A DNA stretch of 14,579 nucleotides, from NCBI GenBank assembly GCA_003156235.1, contig PMGP01000229.1:1-14579 (forward strand), in the 5' to 3' direction. Position 1 is the stretch's first letter. The number at the start of each line of letters is the position of its first letter. This DNA comes from Acidobacteriaceae bacterium (GTDB taxonomy: Bacteria > Acidobacteriota > Terriglobia > Terriglobales > Acidobacteriaceae). The notes under the pieces are model-generated. The model saw nothing but the letters and a program-made list of their open reading frames with translations. It had not been told where the DNA came from and ran no database searches. Below, piece by piece: positions 8,179 through 14,579 of the stretch. A program made the translations under genes and the position numbers.

Positions 8179-8208
8179 GAATCGAACCTGCAATCTGTCG
8201 GTTATGAG
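8164..8208 (-). other. tRNA 3'-half remnant, probable attachment site
   Basis: On the minus strand the sequence reads as the 3' half of a tRNA. It has the seven-base anticodon loop CTCATAA (anticodon CAT), CCGAC as the 3' anticodon-stem strand, AGATT as variable loop, a T arm GCAGG-TTCGATT-CCTAC with one C-A mismatch, CGCGTCC as the 3' acceptor strand, a discriminator A and an encoded CCA. Upstream of the loop (above 8208) the expected pairing strand GTCGG is missing and no D arm or 5' acceptor strand is present, so this is not a working tRNA gene. Tyrosine recombinases commonly use tRNA 3' halves as attachment sites, with the crossover at or near the anticodon loop. Its position directly against the integrase remnant fits that role. 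Confidence 0.75.
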
Positions 8209-8230
8209 TTGGCTCGTTAAACGTGTAACC

Positions 8231-8243
8231 TTGATAATATCAA
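8231..8243. repeat. Perfect interrupted palindrome
   Basis: TTGATA-A-TATCAA is a perfect 6-1-6 dyad, the size and symmetry of an operator for a dimeric regulator. No regulator gene beside it can be named. Confidence 0.4.
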
Positions 8244-8278
8244 TGGAGCATAAGGAAGCCAAACCGTATTTTCATGCG

Positions 8279-8294
8279 CATATTGAAGAATATG
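8279..8294. repeat. Short inverted repeat
   Basis: CATATT-GAAG-AATATG is a 6-bp inverted repeat with a 4-base loop, 35 bases after the first dyad. It has no T tract, so a terminator role is unlikely. Confidence 0.35.
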
Positions 8295-8506
8295 AATTGC
8301 TAACCTCTCTGCTTTCAATGTGGACGAATATAGTCCAAATGCTTTATGATGCTTGCTGTGTCTGTATTCTGCCTCCGATAACGTTTTCTGGGCAGCGCCA
8401 ATTAATTGTCAGGTTCGAAGGTACGGGCAGATGCATCTAATTTTGAAGCGGGACAAGTTACCGGCTTCTGGTCCAGTGTCAACGAAGGACAACGAGAGGA
8501 GATCAT

Positions 8507-9130
8507 ATGCGAAAAAGTTTAATTCTGGCGATTTGCGTCGTGGTGTTGCTGGCGGCTTCCTCGGCGCTGCGAGCAGACCCGATAAATCTGGTCACCAATG
8601 GTGGATTTGAGACCGGAGACTTTACCGGCTGGACTGTCGGCTATGCAGCCACCAACTCTGACATTGATGTCTATGGGATTCCCCACAGTGGCACTTACGC
8701 CGCTGAGTTCGGCCAGCCGACGGGAGATTACGATTCGATCTCGCAGACGCTGACCACACAGGCAGCGTCCACCTATACGCTCGGTTTCTGGCTGTATAAC
8801 TCCCCCGGCGATTCTGCGCTCACCGCGAGCAATGCGGATTTTCAAGTTTTGTGGGATGGCGAATCGAAAACGGACATCAACGGAGGAGATTCGATTGACC
8901 AAAACGGATACACATATATCTCCTTCGATCTGACCGGAACCGGAAGCGATACTTTGCTTTTTGAGGGCTATGACACGCCTAGCTACTATAATCTGGACGA
9001 TGTGTCGCTCACGGCAGATACGGCAGATACACCGGAGCCTTCGAGCTTGCTTCTGCTAGTCACAGGGTTACTGGGCTTTGCGGGCCTGCTCCGCAAAAGG
9101 CTGGCGGCTTTTTTGCTCTTCGCTAGGTGA
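8507..9130 (+). CDS. PEP-CTERM sorting-domain surface protein
   Basis: This is a 207-residue secreted protein. An AGGAG box ends five bases before the ATG. Residues 1-22 form a Sec signal peptide (MRKSLILAICVVVLLAAS, cleavage likely near RAD). The mature part begins INLVTNGGFETGDFTGW, the usual opening of carbohydrate-binding-like beta-sandwich domains found in PEP-CTERM proteins; PSYYNLDDVSL closes that domain. The C terminus has the sorting signal: PEP at 176-178, a hydrophobic helix (SSLLLLVTGLLGFAGLL) and a basic RKR. Such signals are recognised by an exosortase (EpsH) and the proteins are linked to exopolysaccharide production. Unusually, a hydrophobic tail AAFLLFAR follows the basic cluster, coded across a run of six T. 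No exosortase gene lies in the window. The binding partner is unknown. Confidence 0.88.
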   Translation: MRKSLILAICVVVLLAASSALRADPINLVTNGGFETGDFTGWTVGYAATNSDIDVYGIPHSGTYAAEFGQPTGDYDSISQTLTTQAASTYTLGFWLYNSPGDSALTASNADFQVLWDGESKTDINGGDSIDQNGYTYISFDLTGTGSDTLLFEGYDTPSYYNLDDVSLTADTADTPEPSSLLLLVTGLLGFAGLLRKRLAAFLLFAR

Positions 9131-9805
9131 TTTGGGTGCCGTGTCGCTTCCTGGTCGCGACCAATGCAAAATCAGAGTATCTGTACGTAAAGGCAATGCC
9201 TTCAAATGGCTTTTTTCTCGCGAAGAAGCTATCCTTGAGGTTCTCAGCAAAGGCACGTTTACTGTGGATTTACTCTAAGCCAGTAACTCGCATCAGGCAA
9301 ACCTTAACTTAATCTTCCTGGCTTCCGAGTCAAGCTTCGTGATTATGAAGCTTCGGATCTGGCCTTCGGTGAGAGGTTCTAGCTTTGCGGATGCGGCAGG
9401 GAAGTCCTTGCCAGTGTGCTTTCAGTATCGACCCTAAACTCGATAAGTCGAGCTTGGAGGATGGTGTGGACTTGGAAGACGGCGTGAACTCAATCTGGAC
9501 TTTGGGAGCCGCGATTTATCGGCAACGTGTGTGACGCCGTTTAGCTCACCTTGCTAAGTTCTGTCAGATGCCGGGACAGTAGGTTGAATCAGCTATTGCA
9601 TACCAATCCTGGGAGAAGCAATGCGCATTCCGTTCGACTCATATGCCATGCTAGACTTACGTTGTACGAGTAATCTGTTGGCACAAAGGGAAAACATCCT
9701 CCGGCCTGGCGGCTTTGATTCCATCGTTACGCTTCGCAGGCGTCCATAATTAGGCGGATTGTCGATCTTTTCGCCAACCTTAGTCTTTAAAGGACTTTCA
9801 GAGCG
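9131..9805. other. 675-bp intergenic region before the rhamnose operon
   Basis: No convincing gene on either strand; the short open frames lack ribosome sites and family motifs. Small structures seen are an 8-base direct repeat AAGCTTCG at 9332-9339 and 9348-9355, and a weak hairpin CTCGA-TAAG-TCGAG at 9439-9452. The rml promoter should lie in the right part, but I could not identify a confident -35/-10 pair. Confidence 0.5.
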
Positions 9806-10894
9806 ATGACAATAATGGGCAATGCCATCCTGGTAACTGGCGGCGCGGGGTTTATCGGCTCCAACTTTGTGCTGCAGTGGATCAAGAATTCAGGCACCGC
9901 CGTGGTGAATCTTGATCTGCTCACTTATGCAGGCAATCCAGGGAATCTTGCGGAGATAGCGGGTGATTCCCGACATCAGTTGGTGCGCGGCGATATTTGC
10001 GATGCGGAGCTTGTGGCCGCATTGTTGCGCGAACACCGGCCCAGGGTCATCGTCCATTTCGCCGCGGAAAGCCATGTAGATCGCTCGATTGTCGATCCCG
10101 GCGCCTTTATTCGCACCAACGTACAGGGAACTTTTACGCTGCTTGAACAGGCCAAGCTCTATTGGTCGGAGCTTGACGATGCCGGTCGTCGAGAGTTCCG
10201 CTTTCTGCATGTTTCTACCGACGAGGTTTACGGTACGTTGGAAGCTGAAGATCCGGCCTTTTCCGAAACCACTGCTTATGCGCCCAACAGTCCTTATGCC
10301 GCATCGAAGGCGGCCTCCGATCATCTGGCGCGGGCGTACTTTCATACCTATGGGTTGCCGGTACTCACGACCAACTGCTCGAATAACTACGGACCTTTCC
10401 AGTTCCTTGAAAAGTTGATTCCGCTTGTGATTCTGAACGCCCTCGAAGGCAGAAATCTGCCCGTATACGGAGACGGCGGCAATGTGCGTGACTGGCTGTT
10501 TGTGGAAGACCACTGTTCGGCCATCCGCGCAGTCATTGATCGGGGCCGCGCGGGAGAAACTTATAACATCGGCGGTAACAGCGAACGGAAGAATCTGGAT
10601 GTAGTGACGTCGATTTGCGATATAGTCGATGAGTTGCGCCCTGATGCCGCGCTGGGGCCGCGCAGGAAACTCATCACATTCGTCACCGACCGTCCCGGGC
10701 ATGATCGCCGCTATGCCATCGACGCGTCGAAGATCGGCCGTGAGTTGGGATGGCGGCCGGAGGAGAAGTTTGACAGCGGCCTGTATAAAACCGTGGCATG
10801 GTATCTTGATCACGGCTCATGGGTTCAGAGCGTCCGAACCGGCGCTTACCGGGAGTGGATCCGGAAAAACTATGAGGAGAGGATTCAATCATGA
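9806..10894 (+). CDS. rmlB (rfbB): dTDP-glucose 4,6-dehydratase
   Basis: RmlB carries out the second step of dTDP-L-rhamnose synthesis, converting dTDP-glucose to dTDP-4-keto-6-deoxyglucose in the cytoplasm with bound NAD. The 362-residue length is normal. The extended-SDR fold shows the NAD motif GGAGFIG (12-18), HFAAESHVDRSI, the catalytic Thr-Asp-Glu in HVSTDEVYG (T138, D139, E140) and the Tyr-x-x-x-Lys pair in SPYAASKAASD (Y164, K168). NCSNNYGPFQFLEKLIP and YGDGGNVRDWLFVEDHC are also family hallmarks. The ATG at 9806 gives MTIMGNAILVTGG; the ATG at 9815 is an equally plausible start, with a weak AAGGA box upstream. It is the first gene of the operon, and its stop overlaps the start of rmlA (ATGA). 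Confidence 0.96.
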   Translation: MTIMGNAILVTGGAGFIGSNFVLQWIKNSGTAVVNLDLLTYAGNPGNLAEIAGDSRHQLVRGDICDAELVAALLREHRPRVIVHFAAESHVDRSIVDPGAFIRTNVQGTFTLLEQAKLYWSELDDAGRREFRFLHVSTDEVYGTLEAEDPAFSETTAYAPNSPYAASKAASDHLARAYFHTYGLPVLTTNCSNNYGPFQFLEKLIPLVILNALEGRNLPVYGDGGNVRDWLFVEDHCSAIRAVIDRGRAGETYNIGGNSERKNLDVVTSICDIVDELRPDAALGPRRKLITFVTDRPGHDRRYAIDASKIGRELGWRPEEKFDSGLYKTVAWYLDHGSWVQSVRTGAYREWIRKNYEERIQS

Positions 10895-11787
10895 AGGGAA
10901 TCATACTTGCGGGCGGGTCGGGAACCCGGCTCTATCCGATGACGCAGGCGGTCTCGAAGCAACTCTTGCCGGTATATGACAAGCCGATGATCTATTACCC
11001 GCTCAGCACTCTGATGCTGGCGGGGCTGCGCGATATTCTGATTATCTCCACTCCGCATGATACTGCGCTCTTCGCGGAGTTGCTGGGCGATGGCAATCAG
11101 TGGGGCATCAACTTGAGTTATGCCGTTCAACCCAGCCCCGACGGTCTGGCGCAGGCCTTCCTGATTGGGCGCGATTTTATCGCCGGGGATACGAGCGCAT
11201 TGATTCTCGGCGATAACATATTTTACGGGCAATCATTCTCCGCGCATTTGCAGCGCGCGGCGGCCGTGAAGCATGGAGCTGTCGTGTTCGCCTATCCGGT
11301 ACGGGACCCGGAGCGCTATGGAGTCGTGGAGTTCGATGAAGCGGGCCGAGCAATCAGTCTCGAAGAAAAGCCTGTTTCTCCCCGCTCTCGTTATGCTGTC
11401 ACAGGACTCTATTTCTACGACAATAAAGTGGTGAATCTGGCCGCGTCACTCAAGCCGTCGGTGCGCGGCGAACTGGAGATCACGGACCTGAACCGGCTTT
11501 ACATGGAAGCTGGCAGTCTGAAAGTGCAGGTGATGAGCAGAGGCATGGCCTGGCTCGATACCGGCACGCACGATTCGCTACTCGACGCCGGACTTTTTGT
11601 TCAGACGATAGAACGGCGCCAAGGTTTGAGGATTGCCTGCCCGGAAGAGATAGCCTATCGTCTGGGGTACATTACCGCAGACCAACTTGACGAATTGGCC
11701 CGGCCGGTACTCAAGAGTGGATATGGACAATATCTGCTTGCTCTCAAAGACGAGCCGCAATTTGCGATAGTAGCGGATGAACTATGA
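10891..11787 (+). CDS. rmlA (rfbA): Glucose-1-phosphate thymidylyltransferase
   Basis: RmlA makes dTDP-glucose from glucose-1-phosphate and dTTP, the first step of the pathway and usually the one inhibited by dTDP-rhamnose. The 298-residue length is normal. The nucleotide-binding signature GGSGTRLYPMT (8-18) is followed by KQLLPVYDKPMIYYPLS. Further family marks are LILGDNIFYGQSF with the metal-binding Asp, GVVEFDEAGRAISLEEKP, RGELEITDLNRLY and AWLDTGTHDSLLDAG. A GAGGAG box precedes the ATG, which overlaps the rmlB stop by four bases. The gene is intact and nothing in it is odd. Confidence 0.97.
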   Translation: MKGIILAGGSGTRLYPMTQAVSKQLLPVYDKPMIYYPLSTLMLAGLRDILIISTPHDTALFAELLGDGNQWGINLSYAVQPSPDGLAQAFLIGRDFIAGDTSALILGDNIFYGQSFSAHLQRAAAVKHGAVVFAYPVRDPERYGVVEFDEAGRAISLEEKPVSPRSRYAVTGLYFYDNKVVNLAASLKPSVRGELEITDLNRLYMEAGSLKVQVMSRGMAWLDTGTHDSLLDAGLFVQTIERRQGLRIACPEEIAYRLGYITADQLDELARPVLKSGYGQYLLALKDEPQFAIVADEL

Positions 11788-12329
11788 AGATTACTGAAAC
11801 ATCGCTGCCCGGCGTTCTAGTGCTAACGCCGAAGATTTATCGGGATAGCCGCGGCGCATTCTGCGAGACATGGAATCAGCGCGGCATGACTGATGCGGGA
11901 TTGCCGCCAAACTGGGTGCAGGATAACTTCTCGGTCTCGAAGAAAAATGTGCTGAGAGGCATTCACTATCAAGTCATACAGCCGCAGGGCAAGCTGGTTC
12001 GCGTTACGCAGGGCGCGGTTCTCGATGTAGCTGTGGATCTGCGCCGCAACTCCCCGACCTTTGCCAAGCACATGGCCGTCGAACTCAGCGGGGAGAACGG
12101 TCTGATGCTTTGGATTCCCGAAGGCTTTGGCCACGCCTTTCTCTCACTCACCGAGGAAGCCTGCTTCACCTATAAAGTGACCGACTACTACTCTCCCATG
12201 GGCGAGCGGACCATTGTATGGAACGATCCCGAGTTAGCGATTCCCTGGCCCATTACTTTGGAGCACGTCATCCTTTCTGACAAGGATCGCAGTGGCGCGA
12301 CATTGCGGGAAGCTGAGGTATTTTCATGA
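11784..12329 (+). CDS. rmlC (rfbC): dTDP-4-dehydrorhamnose 3,5-epimerase
   Basis: RmlC epimerises C3 and C5 of dTDP-4-keto-6-deoxyglucose. The 181-residue cupin shows LRGIHYQ with the catalytic His (H61), QGKLVRVTQGAVLDVAVDLR, WIPEGFGHAFLSL, and YSPMGERTIVWNDPELAIPW near the C terminus. Length and motif order are those of the family. Both ends overlap neighbours by four bases (ATGA), so translational coupling is likely. Confidence 0.96.
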   Translation: MKITETSLPGVLVLTPKIYRDSRGAFCETWNQRGMTDAGLPPNWVQDNFSVSKKNVLRGIHYQVIQPQGKLVRVTQGAVLDVAVDLRRNSPTFAKHMAVELSGENGLMLWIPEGFGHAFLSLTEEACFTYKVTDYYSPMGERTIVWNDPELAIPWPITLEHVILSDKDRSGATLREAEVFS

Positions 12330-13249
12330 GCAGATTGCCGCGCATTCTCATTGTCGGCCACGCAGGACAGGTTGGCGTGGAGTTACAACGCAGCTTCGCT
12401 GGCGCAGGTGAAATCATCTGCCATGACCGCGATTCAGTTGACCTGGCCGTGCCGGATCAGGTGCGCGCGATGGTGCGCACGGCTGCGCCCGAGATCATTC
12501 TAAACGCCGCCGCATACACGGCAGTAGATCGCGCTGAAGCTGAACAGGAAGCGGCTATTGCGGTCAACGCCACTGCTCCCGGCATTCTGGCTGAAGAAGC
12601 TCTGCGCAGGGATGCGCTGCTGGTTCACTACTCTACCGACTATGTCTTTGATGGCTCGAAGACGAGCCCTTGGGTAGAAACAGATGTAGCGAATCCATTG
12701 AACGTCTATGGAGCGAGCAAGCTTGCCGGAGAAAAGGTCATTCAGCAGGTTGGAGGGAAATACCTGATCTTCCGGACAAGCTGGGTCTATGGTCCCTGCG
12801 GAAATAACTTCCTGCTGACCATGCTGCGACTTGCCCGCGAACGCGAGAGCCTGAGCATAGTCGACGACCAGGTCGGTGCGCCAACAAGTTCTATCGAGCT
12901 TGCCAAGGCCACGCGCACGATTGCCGACGGCGCTCTGGCCGGTCAATTCGGCGCTGCCTCCAGTTGGGCCGGCCTCTACCACATGACCTGCACTGGATCT
13001 GTTTCCTGGTGCGGGTTTGCGCGTGCCATCTTTGCCCGCTCTGACGCCCTTCTTCATGGCAAGGTTCCTGGAGTCATGCCCATCCTTTCCGCCGGATATT
13101 CTACTCTGGCAAATCGGCCGCGCAACTCACAATTGTCGAACAAAAAGTTGAAGACGCGTTTTGACGTGCAATTAGCGCATTGGGAAACAGCGCTCGATTA
13201 CGTTATTCTGCGATTGACAGATAGTCTGGGTAGTCATGACTCAATGTAA
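12326..13249 (+). CDS. rmlD (rfbD): dTDP-4-dehydrorhamnose reductase
   Basis: RmlD reduces dTDP-4-keto-L-rhamnose with NAD(P)H to give dTDP-L-rhamnose, the donor for rhamnosyltransferases. The 307-residue SDR has the dinucleotide motif GHAGQVG (11-17), NAAAYTAVDRAE, YSTDYVFDGSK, the catalytic pair in VYGASKLAGE (Y128, K132) and RTSWVYGPCGNNFLLTMLRL. The C-terminal RPRNSQLSNKKL is the usual end of the substrate-binding part. It is the last gene of the operon; I see no clear hairpin terminator after the stop codon. Confidence 0.96.
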   Translation: MSRLPRILIVGHAGQVGVELQRSFAGAGEIICHDRDSVDLAVPDQVRAMVRTAAPEIILNAAAYTAVDRAEAEQEAAIAVNATAPGILAEEALRRDALLVHYSTDYVFDGSKTSPWVETDVANPLNVYGASKLAGEKVIQQVGGKYLIFRTSWVYGPCGNNFLLTMLRLARERESLSIVDDQVGAPTSSIELAKATRTIADGALAGQFGAASSWAGLYHMTCTGSVSWCGFARAIFARSDALLHGKVPGVMPILSAGYSTLANRPRNSQLSNKKLKTRFDVQLAHWETALDYVILRLTDSLGSHDSM

Positions 13250-13380
13250 GGCGCTTAGTGCTTCGCATTACCAGCTCAGTCTGTGAGGACCGCACCAAGC
13301 ATGAACGCAACTAAGTCACGAGTTAGATAAGCCGCCAAGCCAGATAAACGTTGAAGTATCCTCCGAGATAACCCCGTGTT

Positions 13381-13566
13381 TCAATTTACAGTTACCGTCA
13401 GTGCTGCTTCCTGTTGAATTGCTCCTGCAGTAGCCGTTGCCATAACAGTCGATGTAATCGTAGCAGGATGCATTGTGCCTTGATAACCACCGCAGCCGCT
13501 CGACGCAGACAGTTCAAGGGCAAGTCCGGCGGTGAAGAGTATGAAATAGAATTTGCGGCCGTAAAC
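13381..13566 (-). pseudogene. 3' remnant of a surface (Ig-like/beta-propeller) protein
   Basis: The minus-strand frame ending at the TGA at 13381-13383 has a hydrophobic stretch (FYFILFTAGLALELSAS), then SGCGGYQGT, then a beta-rich tail rich in Thr, Ala and Val ending in AALTVTVN. Many large acidobacterial extracellular proteins end like this (small Cys-Gly turn, then a short Thr/Val strand pattern). The frame stays open up to about 13680 but contains no start codon before the hydrophobic stretch, so it looks like a truncated 3' end. The family link rests on overall pattern, not on a catalytic motif, so confidence is modest. Confidence 0.4.
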
Positions 13567-13728
13567 GCGAATGTCGAAAAGCTCGAGCCGAAACCGGAGT
13601 GCTAGTTTGGACTCCTTCCAGCCCGAGAAGGAAAAGTCTCGAATGACCCTGCGATATCGAATGGGAGAGCAAAACTGACCGGAACTTCATTAGAACATGG
13701 TTCATCCTGAGAATAGGAGATATCAGCA

Positions 13729-13899
13729 ATGGCGAAACAATTTGAGAATCCAGAAGTGACGAAGCTCGAAACCGGGACGGTCTCGGACACAACGGCACAA
13801 AAGCGGATTGAGCGCGTTGCCGAAAAGGCAGCAGAGAAGGCTTCGCACACCGAGCAGAGTGACGAACAAGAGTCGAACGTTCTTTTCAAAGTAAAATAA
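13729..13899 (+). CDS. Small hypothetical protein (56 residues)
   Basis: The gene is short but looks real: AGGAG lies nine bases before the ATG and the frame is clean to TAA. The protein begins MAKQFENPEVTKLE, has a strongly charged middle (QKRIERVAEKAAEKAS) likely to form one amphipathic helix, then an acidic, Gln-rich stretch, and ends NVLFKVK. It has no cysteine, no tryptophan, no signal peptide and no membrane segment, so it is probably cytoplasmic. I do not recognise the family. It is the only intact gene in the 13.25-14.47 kb decay zone. Confidence 0.6.
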   Translation: MAKQFENPEVTKLETGTVSDTTAQKRIERVAEKAAEKASHTEQSDEQESNVLFKVK

Positions 13900-14085
13900 C
13901 GTCGGGGTCTTCAATATCCGGCGTAACCACTCTCCCGAGCGACACTGCGCGGTGGCCCCGCCATCTCTGGCCGTAGCTCATCGCGGGGCATTTGCGCGCG
14001 ACAGGATGGCCCTCCAGTAGAGGCAATAAACTGCGTCTTGCTCTTCATTGACTGGTAACTGAACACCAGGCCGAATGGCCGATCA
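13900..14085. other. Intergenic stretch, no gene recognised
   Basis: Open frames on the minus strand cross it, but none has recognisable motifs or a ribosome site. It precedes the DUF2934 remnant. Confidence 0.4.
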
Positions 14086-14102
14086 TCGGATCTTCGATCC
14101 GA
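14086..14102. repeat. 7-bp inverted repeat with 3-base loop
   Basis: TCGGATC-TTC-GATCCGA is a perfect hairpin at the left edge of the DUF2934 remnant. No T tract follows, so an intrinsic terminator is unlikely. Confidence 0.4.
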
Positions 14103-14103
14103 C

Positions 14104-14300
14104 AAAGCCGTTCCTGCGCGAGAGAAGCCTGTCGATCGCACCTCCGAGATCGCCGCGCGGGCCCATGAACTCTACAGCAGAGAGCCACCGGCGAGAGCCA
14201 GGCAGACCAGGACTGGCTTGAAGCGGAACGAGAGACACGTGGCGACCAGGCAGCCGAGAAGAAGACTGCATATAAGCCCACGCTGCACCGAAAGGACAGG
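14104..14300 (+). pseudogene. DUF2934-family protein, frameshifted
   Basis: DUF2934 proteins are small, common in Acidobacteriota and of unknown function. Their core is an Arg-Ala-x-Glu-Leu-Tyr helix, a Gly-rich turn and an Asp-Trp-Leu-x-Ala-Glu helix. Here the first half reads TSEIAARAHELYSRE in one frame, and the second half reads TGESQADQDWLEAERETRGD in another, with a one-base slip near 14185-14190. No proper start codon is in frame with the first half. The second frame runs without a stop into the PPK2 remnant that follows. Confidence 0.65.
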
Positions 14301-14471
14301 ATGTCTATCGATTCGAAGGCCTGCGACGTGCCGTCAGGCAAGTAACTCAACCTGAACGAATGGCCCACGGCTGCACCGGCACTGACAAAATCGAAGAAGC
14401 ACTATCAAAAGCTGCTTGAAGAGCACGTGAGGGATCTCAGCGCATTGCAGCAACTCGCGTTTCCCGGCTGA
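14301..14471 (+). pseudogene. Truncated PPK2-type polyphosphate kinase, N-terminal part
   Basis: From the ATG at 14301 (AAAGGA box just upstream) the frame reads MSIDSKACDVPSGK, then TAA at 14343-14345, then LNLNEWPTAAPALTKSKKHY and QKLLEEHVRDLSALQQL, then AFPG and TGA at 14469-14471. The Asn-Glu-Trp-Pro block and the KKHYQKLLEEHV helix are typical of the start of PPK2 family polyphosphate:nucleotide phosphotransferases, where ALQQL leads into the first core strand and Walker A loop. That core (about 200 residues) is missing. The stop at 14343 replaces a codon expected to be Lys or similar. The family assignment comes from pattern memory and could be tested by a profile search. Confidence 0.6.
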
Positions 14472-14499
14472 AACCTAGTGAGAAATCTCAAGGAGAGCA

Positions 14500-14579
14500 A
14501 TGACCGATATCTGTTTGCCGCCGCCAACCGCCGAAGAGACGCGAGCCATCTTCGGAGACGATTTCAATCCCGACAACAC
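14500..14579 (+). CDS. Partial CDS, 5' end only, function unknown
   Basis: A strong AAGGAGAG box sits just before the ATG at 14500. The 26 codons in the window read MTDICLPPPTAEETRAIFGD and then DFNPDN. The frame is open at the window edge. Too little is present to name the family. Confidence 0.55.
   Translation, partial: MTDICLPPPTAEETRAIFGDDFNPDN

Larger units (their letters stand above)
8209..8506. other. AT-rich intergenic patch
   Basis: No gene is recognised. The stretch is visibly richer in A and T than its neighbours and starts right at the break of the tRNA fragment. It holds two small dyads, listed separately, and presumably the promoter of the PEP-CTERM gene. Confidence 0.5.

Noticed and set aside
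8204..8440. 78-codon plus-strand frame after the tRNA fragment
   Set aside because: It starts inside the tRNA fragment, has unusual composition and no motif or ribosome site.
9100..9121. Possible intrinsic terminator AAAAG...CTTTTTT at the PEP-CTERM gene end
   Set aside because: The stem is only about five base pairs and lies within the coding frame before the stop codon.
9389..9532. Small plus-strand frame (about 47 codons) with a repeated LEDGV element
   Set aside because: There is no ribosome site, no conserved pattern I know, and composition is not convincing.
9890..10813. 307-codon minus-strand frame opposite rmlB
   Set aside because: It is a mirror frame of a strongly supported gene; the translation has no recognisable domain.
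13414..13605. 63-codon plus-strand frame
   Set aside because: The minus-strand reading of the same bases gives a far more protein-like tail; the plus frame is Cys/Arg/Ser-rich and has no ribosome site.
1..14579. CRISPR array, complete tRNA or rRNA gene, transposase or insertion sequence
   Set aside because: No regularly spaced repeats, complete cloverleaf, rRNA-like stretch or transposase motif was seen on either strand.

Overview
The window looks like a chromosomal stretch from a soil-type Acidobacteriota (Terriglobia/Acidobacteriaceae-like). This is an inference from moderately high GC, a PEP-CTERM surface protein, a DUF2934-type remnant, an acidobacterial style of tyrosine integrase, and LytS/LytTR signalling beside a Tat-exported glycosidase. 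No rRNA and no complete tRNA is visible.

Layout. (1) Positions 54-5661, minus strand, intact genes: a Tat-exported GH1-family protein, an overlapping LytS-type histidine kinase and an overlapping LytTR response regulator form one apparent operon. A membrane glycosyltransferase (ArnT/PMT type) with a C-terminal TPR follows about 140 bp further on. The GH1 protein has lost its catalytic acid/base glutamate (NEP is NMP) and carries two more active-site changes. (2) About 5.73-8.21 kb, a graveyard of mobile DNA: the 3' end of a MobF/TraA-type relaxase-helicase (minus strand, frameshifted), a tyrosine integrase broken by several stops and frameshifts (plus strand), and a 45-base tRNA 3' half with CCA that overlaps the integrase 3' end and is probably an old attachment site. 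(3) 8.21-9.13 kb: an AT-rich patch with two small dyads, then a PEP-CTERM protein gene. (4) 9.13-9.81 kb: no recognisable gene. (5) 9806-13249, plus strand: the complete dTDP-L-rhamnose operon rmlB-rmlA-rmlC-rmlD, with 4-base ATGA overlaps at every junction. (6) 13.25-14.58 kb: a second decay zone. It holds the 3' tail of a surface protein (minus), one intact 56-codon gene with a good ribosome-binding site, a frameshifted DUF2934 gene, a truncated PPK2 polyphosphate kinase start with an in-frame stop, and the first 26 codons of a gene that leaves the window.

How the parts may work together. The rml operon supplies dTDP-L-rhamnose for surface polysaccharide. The PEP-CTERM protein and the PMT-like transferase also belong to envelope or exopolysaccharide biology. 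The kinase/regulator pair is co-transcribed with an exported glycosidase-like protein that may bind rather than cleave sugars, so the most interesting hypothesis here is a carbohydrate-sensing module. The broken genes keep recognisable family motifs while the neighbouring genes are intact, which favours real decay over poor sequence quality.
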